DNA of 64,000 nucleotides from positions 1 to 64,000 of the forward strand of contig JAAWWF010000027.1 in the NCBI GenBank assembly GCA_021404565.1, in the 5' to 3' direction. The translations under genes and the position numbers were made by a program. The DNA comes from Roseivirga sp. (GTDB taxonomy: Bacteria; Bacteroidota; Bacteroidia; Cytophagales; Cyclobacteriaceae). Positions 1 through 6,680 of the stretch are shown one piece after another. The notes under the pieces are model-generated. The model did no database searches. It was not told where the DNA came from and saw only the letters and a program-made list of their open reading frames with translations. Numbering within the stretch: position 1 is the first letter of the stretch; every line of letters starts with the position of its first letter.

Positions 1-100
1 ATTCAAAAGTTGCTCACCCTATTTATGGACATCACCGCGTCCCACCTCTTTCCTCTTCCTCTCCCCCCAAACCTTTCACCTTGATTGGTCCTCCCCCTAC

Positions 101-163
101 CTCCTGCCCCCTGCCTAAGTCCTCCTGCCTCCTGCATCCTGCCTCCTGCCTCATGCCTCCTAA
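101..163. repeat. degenerate heptamer tandem repeat (CTCCTGC)
   Basis: Nine consecutive 7-base units begin at 101, 108, 115, 122, 129, 136, 143, 150 and 157. The consensus is CTCCTGC; variants are CCCCTGC, ATCCTGC and CTCATGC, and the third and last units are eroded. The repeat lies in a pyrimidine-rich non-coding stretch ahead of ftsX, and nothing else is recognisable in bases 1-230. It is a simple tandem repeat of unknown role, not a CRISPR because there are no spacers. Confidence 0.85.
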
Positions 164-230
164 CCACAACTTCCAGCCAGGATTAAATAATATTAAACCC
201 ATCCCTCAGTTCTCTATATGAATTAATTAC

Positions 231-238
231 TATTTTTG
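231..238 (+). promoter_or_regulatory. candidate Bacteroidota -7 promoter element for the ftsX operon
   Basis: TATTTTTG matches the Bacteroidota primary-sigma -7 consensus TAnnTTTG and lies 16 bases before the TTG start of ftsX. I see no clear TTG box at -33, so the call rests on the -7 element and its position. Confidence 0.5.
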
Positions 239-254
239 AGCGAATCTGAGTGCA

Positions 255-1157
255 TTGGCAAAGGAAGAGAAGAAATACAAACGCAAAAAGAAGAAAGTAG
301 GCTCCTATCAATACGGTAGCGTAGTCTTCAGCATATTTCTGGCGCTTGTGGTCATAGGTCTTTTGGGCATGCTAATGCTCTTTATCAACGGCCTGTCTAC
401 GGCTGTTAAAGACAATTTCGAGGTCTCCATTTTCCTGAATAAAAATGTTACCAAGAACCAGCGCAGCCGAATAGAAAATGAACTGATGGCAAGCCCCTAC
501 CTTTTGCAAAAAGAAGGGCAAGCCGGGATTAGGTTTAAACCCAAGGAAGACGCTGCCTCAGAATTTATAAAAGAAACTGGTGAAGACTTTGCTGATTTCC
601 TGGGTGATAACCCCTTCAAAGATGCCCTGATCATCAACATTTCTGGCGACTATCAGGAAAACACGAAACTTGATAGCATCAGCAGTCATATTGAGGCCAT
701 TAGCGGGGTTTTTGAGGTGGCCTATAGCCCTAGCATTCTCGATGTGATAGAAAAAAACGGAACACGCCTCAGCTTGTACCTACTGATACTTGCGGTGGTT
801 TTGCTCATTATTGTTGTCCTTTTAATCAACAACACCATCAAGCTGGCGCTATTCTCTCAACGATTCCTGATAAGAAGCATGCAACTCGTAGGTGCTACCT
901 CCGGCTTCATCAGAAAACCATTCCTTAACCGGTCTTTCCTACACGGTGCACTGGCCGGAGTGATTGCCTCGGCTGTTCTCCTCGCAGCCCTTCAGTTTTT
1001 TTATAACCAGATGGCTGGTTTAGAAGATCTGCAGCAAGATATTTATATTTATGCACTGATGGGAGCACTGGTGATAATTGGCAGCTTAATTGCTTTATTT
1101 AGTACCCGCAGGGCAATGAACAAGTATTTAAAATTGTCTCTGGACGAACTTTATTAA
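255..1157 (+). CDS. ftsX: cell division protein FtsX
   Basis: FtsX is the permease-like membrane subunit that works with the ATPase FtsE to activate peptidoglycan hydrolases at the division site. The 300 residues show the family plan: a short basic cytoplasmic N-terminus, a first membrane segment at about 22-46, an extracytoplasmic domain to about 170, then three further membrane segments (about 171-195, 226-248 and 265-285). The start is TTG at 255, because no ATG or in-frame GTG precedes the basic N-terminus. No ftsE lies beside it, which is usual in this phylum. The downstream gene begins one base after its stop, so the two are probably cotranscribed. Confidence 0.92.
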   Translation: MAKEEKKYKRKKKKVGSYQYGSVVFSIFLALVVIGLLGMLMLFINGLSTAVKDNFEVSIFLNKNVTKNQRSRIENELMASPYLLQKEGQAGIRFKPKEDAASEFIKETGEDFADFLGDNPFKDALIINISGDYQENTKLDSISSHIEAISGVFEVAYSPSILDVIEKNGTRLSLYLLILAVVLLIIVVLLINNTIKLALFSQRFLIRSMQLVGATSGFIRKPFLNRSFLHGALAGVIASAVLLAALQFFYNQMAGLEDLQQDIYIYALMGALVIIGSLIALFSTRRAMNKYLKLSLDELY

Positions 1158-1158
1158 T

Positions 1159-1371
1159 ATGTCTGAAAAGAAAAAGGATTTTGCCTTCGGCAAGGAAAAC
1201 TATAAATGGATGCTCATCGGCCTGGTAGTGCTTCTTTTAGGTTTTGTGATCATGTCACTGGACAAAACTCAACATGGCCAGGGTTTTCTGGGCCTTACTT
1301 TGGGTCCTATCGTAATCGTCAGCGGCTTTGTTCTTCAGTTTGTAGCTATTTTCAAGAAGCCGAAAAGCTAA
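1159..1371 (+). CDS. DUF3098 small membrane protein
   Basis: This 70-residue protein has a charged, Lys-rich N-terminus and two hydrophobic segments (about 16-34 and 44-65) joined by a short hydrophilic stretch. Sequence and size fit DUF3098, a family of uncharacterised two-helix proteins found almost only in Bacteroidota, commonly between ftsX and uppP as here. It begins one base after the ftsX stop and ends three bases before uppP. The genomic company suggests a cell-envelope role, but no function is known. Confidence 0.85.
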   Translation: MSEKKKDFAFGKENYKWMLIGLVVLLLGFVIMSLDKTQHGQGFLGLTLGPIVIVSGFVLQFVAIFKKPKS

Positions 1372-1374
1372 TCC

Positions 1375-2166
1375 ATGAGCATAATCGAAGCAATCATCCT
1401 GGGCATTGTTCAGGGATTGACGGAATTTCTACCAGTAAGTAGTAGTGGGCATTTAGAAATCACCAAAACTATCCTCGGTGATAACAGCGTGCCGGAAGAA
1501 AGCCTGATGATGACAGTTGTACTACATGCAGCTACTGCTTTTAGTACCATCGTGATCTTTCGCAAAGAAATTACCGAAATCATAACCGGCCTTTTCCAGT
1601 TCAAGAACAACGATCAATTCCAGTACTCTTTAAAAATTGTACTCTCTATGATACCCGCAGCAGCCGTTGGGGTACTCTTCGAAGATCAGATCGATCAGCT
1701 CTTCGGTGGTCAGATCATGCTCGTAGGTTTTATGTTGCTACTGACTGGAGCATTGCTTTTCCTTGCAGACAAGGCCAAGAGCACCTTAAAACCGGTTAAT
1801 TTTAAAAATGCCTTTATCATAGGCATCGCCCAGGCCATTGCCATATTGCCCGGTATTTCACGCTCTGGTGCCACTATTTCCACTTCGGTATTGCTTGGCA
1901 TAGATAGGGAGAGAGCGGCTCGCTTCTCATTTCTAATGGTAGTGCCCTTGATTCTGGGAAAAATGGCAAAGGATATTTTGAGTGGAGATTTGGCCGCAGC
2001 CCAAACAGAAACTACCCTGCTCATAGCCGGTTTCGCGGCAGCTTTCATAGCTGGTTTATTTGCCTGCAAGTGGATGATCGCCCTGGTAAAGCGGAGTCAG
2101 CTTAAATACTTTTCGTTCTACTGCTTCCTGGTAGGTTTGGGCGCAATTGTATATTCCTTTATTTAA
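1375..2166 (+). CDS. uppP: undecaprenyl-diphosphatase UppP (BacA)
   Basis: UppP is an integral membrane phosphatase that converts undecaprenyl diphosphate to the monophosphate, recycling the lipid carrier for peptidoglycan and other surface polymers and giving bacitracin tolerance. Both family signatures are present: GLTEFLPVSSSGH near residues 14-26, with the acidic E17 and H26, and PGISRSGAT near 160-168, with the catalytic-region R163. The 263-residue length and the alternating hydrophobic segments are normal. Its stop codon shares one base with the truB start (TAATG), so translation is probably coupled. Confidence 0.97.
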   Translation: MSIIEAIILGIVQGLTEFLPVSSSGHLEITKTILGDNSVPEESLMMTVVLHAATAFSTIVIFRKEITEIITGLFQFKNNDQFQYSLKIVLSMIPAAAVGVLFEDQIDQLFGGQIMLVGFMLLLTGALLFLADKAKSTLKPVNFKNAFIIGIAQAIAILPGISRSGATISTSVLLGIDRERAARFSFLMVVPLILGKMAKDILSGDLAAAQTETTLLIAGFAAAFIAGLFACKWMIALVKRSQLKYFSFYCFLVGLGAIVYSFI

Positions 2167-2900
2167 TGCCCCGAGGTTTAGATATCGACACCAGCCTTAC
2201 CAAGGCAGAAAATTTTCAAAAGGGTCAGGTTCTGCTCATAGACAAGCCCCTGGAATGGACCTCCTTTGATGTAGTAAAGAAAATCAGGTACCTGATCAAG
2301 ATTAAGAAAATTGGTCATGCCGGCACACTCGACCCTTTGGCCACAGGTCTGCTTATTCTCTGTACAGGTAAGCGTACAAAATCCATCGAACAGTTCATGG
2401 CCGATGAGAAAGAATACACAGGTTCCTTCACCCTAGGTCAGGTAACAGATTCTTACGATCTGGAGTCAGAGCCTACTGACCCGGTAGACATCAGCCATCT
2501 CAGCGAAGACCAGATAAAAGAAACTACCGCACAGTTTACCGGAGAGATAGAGCAGGTTCCTCCCATGCATTCGGCCATAAAAGTGGACGGAAAACGTCTT
2601 TATAAGCTGGCACGTAAAGGCAAAAGTATTGAACTGAAATCCAGAACAGTAACCATTTTAGAATTTGAAATTGTGAAGCTGGATTTACCCCGGGTAGAAT
2701 TTAGGGTAGTTTGCTCTAAAGGCACCTATATCAGAAGTCTGGCCAGTGATTTTGGTAAAGTACTGGGAGTCGGTGCACATTTATCTGCTCTCAGACGAAC
2801 CAGAATTGGTGAACAAAGTGTTGATGACGCATGGAAGCTCCCGGATTTCATAGATTACGTTAAATCACTGGAGAATGAGCTTCCTTCACCCCAAAACTAA
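2166..2900 (+). CDS. truB: tRNA pseudouridine(55) synthase TruB
   Basis: TruB converts U55 of the tRNA T-loop to pseudouridine. The catalytic motif GHAGTLDPLATG is intact, with the nucleophilic aspartate at residue 56, and KGTYIRSLASDFG, which is typical of the catalytic fold, lies further on. The 244-residue length fits bacterial TruB without a long C-terminal PUA extension. Residues 1-20 are a leader of low conservation before the typical GQVLLIDKP start of the domain. It is translationally coupled to uppP and is followed 11 bases later by ribF, a widespread truB-ribF pairing. Confidence 0.97.
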   Translation: MPRGLDIDTSLTKAENFQKGQVLLIDKPLEWTSFDVVKKIRYLIKIKKIGHAGTLDPLATGLLILCTGKRTKSIEQFMADEKEYTGSFTLGQVTDSYDLESEPTDPVDISHLSEDQIKETTAQFTGEIEQVPPMHSAIKVDGKRLYKLARKGKSIELKSRTVTILEFEIVKLDLPRVEFRVVCSKGTYIRSLASDFGKVLGVGAHLSALRRTRIGEQSVDDAWKLPDFIDYVKSLENELPSPQN

Positions 2901-2911
2901 ATTTTGAAAGG

Positions 2912-3847
2912 ATGAAGATCCACCTTGGAACAGAACCAATCAAAGGAATAAAAAACGCAATAGTTACCAGTGGCACTTTCGATGGTGTACATATAGGTCA
3001 TCGGAAGATTCTCAAACGACTCAGAGAGGTAGCCAATCAAACGAATGGGGAAACGGTGATGATTACCTACTGGCCACACCCCAGAATGGTACTAAACCCT
3101 CTTGACAACAGTCTGAAGTTACTTTCCACCTTTCCGGAAAAAGCCAACCTACTGGAAAAATACGGAGTAGACCACCTTGTGAAGATTCCTTTCACTCAGG
3201 AATTCTCTCAAATGTCTGCCGAAGAATACATCAGGGTGGTTTTGCACGACAGAATTCAAACCAGCCATATCATTACCGGATACGACCATCGCTTCGGTAA
3301 AAACCGCCAAGGCGGCCTGGAAGACCTTGTGAACTATGCTACTAAATACCATTATGAGGTCGAGGAAATTCCAAGACAAGACATTGATGAAATTGGTGTA
3401 AGCTCGACAAAAATCAGAACGGCCCTGGAAGCTGGTGATGTTAAACTTGCCAATCAATACCTCAATCGTCCCTACTCGGTCACAGGCATGGTGGTAAAAG
3501 GTAAGCAGCTAGGTCGTACGCTGGGTTATCCTACAGCCAATATCAGTGTCAAAGAAAATTACAAGCTCATTCCGGCAGATGGTATCTATGCCGTCAAGGT
3601 GTGTAATAAGTACAAAAAAAGGGATGGCATGCTCAACATTGGACATCGCCCTACCGTAGGAGGTGAGCATAAAACAATTGAAGTGCATATCTTTGATTTC
3701 GATGATGATATCTACAACTCTGAAATCAGTTTGGAATTTATTGACCATGTGAGAGAAGAGGTTCGGTTTGACTCCATCGACAAGCTGAAACAGCAGCTCA
3801 AAAAAGATGAAAAATCGGTAAGAGCGATATTAAGTTATTCTAAATAG
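2912..3847 (+). CDS. ribF: bifunctional riboflavin kinase / FAD synthetase RibF
   Basis: RibF makes FMN from riboflavin and then FAD from FMN, using ATP twice. The N-terminal nucleotidyltransferase half shows [10 protein letters not shown] near residue 22 and the SSTKIR loop near 170. The C-terminal riboflavin-kinase half begins around 185 and shows [11 protein letters not shown] near 200 and the later GHRPTVGG segment. The length of 311 is standard, and both halves appear complete. It sits in the truB-ribF arrangement, with only nine bases before the next gene. Confidence 0.97.
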   Translation: MKIHLGTEPIKGIKNAIVTSGTFDGVHIGHRKILKRLREVANQTNGETVMITYWPHPRMVLNPLDNSLKLLSTFPEKANLLEKYGVDHLVKIPFTQEFSQMSAEEYIRVVLHDRIQTSHIITGYDHRFGKNRQGGLEDLVNYATKYHYEVEEIPRQDIDEIGVSSTKIRTALEAGDVKLANQYLNRPYSVTGMVVKGKQLGRTLGYPTANISVKENYKLIPADGIYAVKVCNKYKKRDGMLNIGHRPTVGGEHKTIEVHIFDFDDDIYNSEISLEFIDHVREEVRFDSIDKLKQQLKKDEKSVRAILSYSK

Positions 3848-3855
3848 TTATTGCC

Positions 3856-4554
3856 ATGATCAACAAAGTAGTAGCCAGTCCTGATGAAGCTGTAAAAGAC
3901 ATACAGGACAATGCCATTTTAATGCTGGGAGGTTTTGGCTTATGCGGTATTCCAGAGCAATCGATTGCCGCTCTGCTCAGAAAAGGGGTAAATGGCCTTA
4001 CCTGCATTTCTAACAATGCGGGAGTAGATGATTTTGGTATCGGTTTGATGCTAAAGACACGCCAGGTTAAGAAAATGATATCCTCTTATGTTGGTGAAAA
4101 TGCCGAATTCGAGAGACAACTGCTCTCCGGTGAGCTTGAGGTGGACCTGATTCCTCAGGGGACACTGGCAGAGCGTATACGAGCTGGTGGGGCGGGCATT
4201 CCGGCCTTCTTTACCCCGGCCGGTTACGGTACGGAAGTGGCTGAAGGGAAAGAGGTAAGAGAGTTTAACGGAAAGATGCATCTGCTGGAATCCTGGCTTA
4301 AGGCAGATTTCGCGCTGGTAAAGGCCTGGAAAGGAGATACAAGTGGCAATCTCATTTTCAAGGGGACTGCGCGTAACTTTAACCCCATGATGGCCATGGC
4401 CGGCAAAATCACTATTGCCGAAGTGGAAGAACTCGTAGAGCCGGGAGAATTGGACCCTAATGCCATTCATACGCCAGGCATCTATGTGCAGCGCATCTTC
4501 CAGGGAGAATCCTACGAAAAAAGAATCGAACAGCGAACCACAAAAATCAAGTAA
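3856..4554 (+). CDS. scoA: 3-oxoacid CoA-transferase subunit A
   Basis: This is the alpha subunit of succinyl-CoA:3-ketoacid CoA-transferase, which moves CoA between succinyl-CoA and acetoacetate and allows use of ketone bodies or branched-chain amino-acid products. The N-terminal glycine-rich stretch [10 protein letters not shown] (near 25-34) and the [11 protein letters not shown] region are family hallmarks, and 232 residues is the normal subunit length. The catalytic glutamate is on the neighbouring subunit. The subunit B start follows the stop codon by one base, so the heterodimer is made from one message. Confidence 0.94.
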   Translation: MINKVVASPDEAVKDIQDNAILMLGGFGLCGIPEQSIAALLRKGVNGLTCISNNAGVDDFGIGLMLKTRQVKKMISSYVGENAEFERQLLSGELEVDLIPQGTLAERIRAGGAGIPAFFTPAGYGTEVAEGKEVREFNGKMHLLESWLKADFALVKAWKGDTSGNLIFKGTARNFNPMMAMAGKITIAEVEELVEPGELDPNAIHTPGIYVQRIFQGESYEKRIEQRTTKIK

Positions 4555-4555
4555 C

Positions 4556-5218
4556 ATGGGCTTAGATAAAATCGGCATCGCCAAACGAATAGCGCAAGAA
4601 GTTAAAGATGGCACTTATATCAACCTGGGTATCGGCATCCCTACCCTGGTCGCCAACTTCATACCGGAAAACATTAATGTGGTGCTGCAGTCAGAGAATG
4701 GCTTACTGGGTATTGGCCCGTTTCCTGAAGAAGAGGAAGTAGATGCAGATTTGATCAATGCCGGTAAACAAACGGTGACCACAACGGCTGGCTCATCGCT
4801 CTTCAGCTCCTCTGAAAGCTTCGAAATGATTCGCGGTGGTCACGTAGATCTCACCATACTGGGAGCCATGGAAGTCTCTGAAAACGGAGACATTGCCAAT
4901 TGGAAAATTCCCGGCAAAATGGTCAAAGGAATGGGAGGAGCCATGGACCTTGTGGCTTCGGCAGATAACATCATTGTGGCCATGCAGCATTGTAGCCGTA
5001 GTGGACAGTCCAAATTGCTCGAAGCATGCTCTCTGCCTATCACAGGGCTCAACTGTGTTAAGAAGGTTGTTACCGATATGGCCGTGTTGGATGTACTGCC
5101 TGACGGTGGTTTCAAACTACTGGAAAGAGCCCCTGGAGTATCTGTAGAGGAAATACAAAATGCCACGGCTGGAAAGCTCATTGTAGAGGGAGAAATACCT
5201 GAAATGCAAATTGGCTAA
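4556..5218 (+). CDS. scoB: 3-oxoacid CoA-transferase subunit B
   Basis: This is the beta subunit carrying the active-site glutamate in the SENGLLGIGP motif (E47 with the start used here). It is 220 residues, normal for ScoB/AtoA-type subunits, with the typical GGHVDLTILGAMEVS and MGGAMDLV segments. I chose ATG at 4556, one base after the subunit A stop. An upstream in-frame ATG at 4460 would lie inside subunit A and add a non-homologous leader. The two subunits form the functional CoA-transferase. Confidence 0.94.
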   Translation: MGLDKIGIAKRIAQEVKDGTYINLGIGIPTLVANFIPENINVVLQSENGLLGIGPFPEEEEVDADLINAGKQTVTTTAGSSLFSSSESFEMIRGGHVDLTILGAMEVSENGDIANWKIPGKMVKGMGGAMDLVASADNIIVAMQHCSRSGQSKLLEACSLPITGLNCVKKVVTDMAVLDVLPDGGFKLLERAPGVSVEEIQNATAGKLIVEGEIPEMQIG

Positions 5219-5281
5219 TCTTTCCGGGCCTGCCTGCGTAATAAGCAGAAACTGTTTTGGATTAGGTTTAAGTCTGTTGCA

Positions 5282-5806
5282 ATGAAAAAACTCCTGCCCC
5301 TCTCCTTCTTGTTATGCATGCTCTGCTTTACAGAGAATCATGTTTTTGCCCAGAAGATAAAGAAGAGTCAAAAATCCAGCTTATCTCAAACTATTGCCAA
5401 AACAGAGATTAGCATTACCTATTTCCGTCCGGTAGCACGGGGCAGAGCTCTTTTCGGGGAACTTGTGGACTATGATAAAGTATGGCAGCCCGGGGCAAAC
5501 GATGCTACCGTTTTTGAAATAGACAAAGATATTGAAGTTGAAGGCAACCTCCTGAAAGCAGGTAAATACAGCCTCTGGTCTATCCCGGGAGAGAAAAAAT
5601 GGACCTTCATTTTCAGCAACAAATGGGATGCCTGGCATACAAAATACCCCAAAGGTGATGATGCCCTGAGAGTGGAAGTAGAAAGCCTTCAGGGTATGCA
5701 TATGGAAACATTGGCCTATTACTTCCCTTATATTGAAGGTAAAGAAGGTACACTCCATTTTCATTGGGGCGAGACGATCGTTCCCCTAGGTATCAAGACT
5801 AAATAG
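5282..5806 (+). CDS. exported DUF2911 protein
   Basis: This 174-residue protein has a clear N-terminal signal peptide (a hydrophobic core to about 20, cleavage after VFA). The rest fits DUF2911, a family of exported proteins of unknown function common in Bacteroidota. Recognisable features are the ISITYFRPVARGR stretch, the VWQPGANDATVFE segment and the KWDAWHTKYP segment. It is separated from scoB by 63 bases and may have its own promoter. No enzymatic residues can be named. Confidence 0.85.
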   Translation: MKKLLPLSFLLCMLCFTENHVFAQKIKKSQKSSLSQTIAKTEISITYFRPVARGRALFGELVDYDKVWQPGANDATVFEIDKDIEVEGNLLKAGKYSLWSIPGEKKWTFIFSNKWDAWHTKYPKGDDALRVEVESLQGMHMETLAYYFPYIEGKEGTLHFHWGETIVPLGIKTK

Positions 5807-5900
5807 GCCCGTCACGCCCGCCTTTAATCGGTTTAGTCTGTTTCTGCCCTATTGATCCCGATTCCCTGTCAACCCATACCTAATTACCAATCAACTGTCT

Positions 5901-5908
5901 TATATTTG
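5901..5908 (+). promoter_or_regulatory. candidate -7 promoter element for gldC
   Basis: TATATTTG is an exact match to TAnnTTTG, 15 bases upstream of the gldC ATG. No convincing -33 TTG is present at the expected distance. The preceding 80 bases are non-coding, which fits a promoter here. Confidence 0.5.
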
Positions 5909-5923
5909 CCAAAATTTTGAGAA

Positions 5924-6265
5924 ATGAGAGAGTCGGAAATAAAATTCAGAATCGTACTTGATGACAAGAGCATTCCCGAAAAAATCTACTGGGATGCCAC
6001 TGATAAAGAAGCCAAAGGTGAAGAAGAAACGAAGTCAATGAGTCTCAACATCTGGGATCATGTGAATAAGAATACGATGCGCATCGACCTCTGGAGCAAA
6101 GAAATGCCCGTTGACGAAATGAAACGCTTTTATGTAGACTGCCTGGGTGGACTGGCCCAGAGCATGCTTAACTCTACAGGTGATGAGTACATGGCCAACG
6201 CCATGAACAGACTCTGTGACAAATTCGTGAAACACATAGAAGAAGAAGCAAAAAAAGGAGCTTAG
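5924..6265 (+). CDS. gldC: gliding motility protein GldC
   Basis: This 113-residue soluble protein matches GldC, a small cytoplasmic protein linked to gliding motility in Flavobacterium johnsoniae and widely kept across Bacteroidota, including non-gliders. The opening SEIKFRIVLDDKSIPEKIYWDATD and the mid-region SLNIWDHVNKNTMRIDLWSK are characteristic. There is no signal peptide or membrane segment. It is monocistronic by layout, with a promoter-like element upstream and an intrinsic terminator 40 bases downstream. GldC's molecular role is not settled, so motility in this organism cannot be concluded from it alone. Confidence 0.92.
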   Translation: MRESEIKFRIVLDDKSIPEKIYWDATDKEAKGEEETKSMSLNIWDHVNKNTMRIDLWSKEMPVDEMKRFYVDCLGGLAQSMLNSTGDEYMANAMNRLCDKFVKHIEEEAKKGA

Positions 6266-6304
6266 GCCATAATAGCCAATCATATAAAATTTCGCACAAA
6301 ACAG

Positions 6305-6333
6305 GAAGACCTGAACCCGGGTCTTCTTTTTTT
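6305..6333 (+). terminator. intrinsic terminator after gldC
   Basis: The stem GAAGACC (6305-6311) pairs perfectly with GGTCTTC (6320-6326) around an 8-base loop and is followed by seven T residues. This is a standard rho-independent terminator ending the gldC transcript. Confidence 0.9.
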
Positions 6334-6462
6334 ATGCATTCAATTGAACAAGCCATCATAATTCTGGTTATCTTAACATTAATCTCAACCTTATTTTTCC
6401 GCGAATCACCCATGGTCTACTGTATGTCCGGTGTTGGGTGTGAGAGTTGCGAAAATTCTTAG
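6334..6462 (+). CDS. possible 42-residue cysteine-containing membrane peptide
   Basis: An ATG directly after the gldC terminator T-run opens a 42-codon frame. Residues 8-22 are strongly hydrophobic (IIILVILTLISTLFF), and a short polar tail holds cysteines at 30, 36 and 39, the last two as CESC. The shape (one helix then a CxxC-like tail) is that of a small membrane protein. There is no recognisable ribosome-binding site, and the terminator stands just upstream, so expression would need read-through or an unseen promoter. Chance remains a strong alternative. The rest of 6463-6600 holds nothing I recognise. Confidence 0.2.
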   Translation: MHSIEQAIIILVILTLISTLFFRESPMVYCMSGVGCESCENS

Positions 6463-6601
6463 ATAGCATTACACAAGTTTCAGAGTTAAGACAAAAAAGG
6501 AGCTAAAAACGCCTTGTTCTTCGGTTAAAATGACAAGTCAAAAAATAGTATGCATGACGAACATTTTTCTGAAAAACGCTTTACTAACACTGAAAACATT
6601 G

Positions 6602-6609
6602 TATTTTTG
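6602..6609 (+). promoter_or_regulatory. candidate -7 promoter element for the TonB receptor operon
   Basis: TATTTTTG matches TAnnTTTG, 71 bases before the receptor ATG. This would give an untranslated leader of roughly 65 bases. No exact -33 TTG is seen. Confidence 0.4.
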
Positions 6610-6680
6610 AAAATACACGTAGATTTAGAATACCTTATTAATTAACAAGCCAAACTTTATTTGTTTCAAAACGCAATAAC

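Noticed and set aside
101-163. Repeat considered as a CRISPR array
   Set aside because: The unit is only seven bases and copies are contiguous, with no spacers and no cas gene.
4460-4555. Upstream start for CoA-transferase subunit B
   Set aside because: It would overlap subunit A and encode a leader unlike the family; ATG 4556 fits the usual gene layout.
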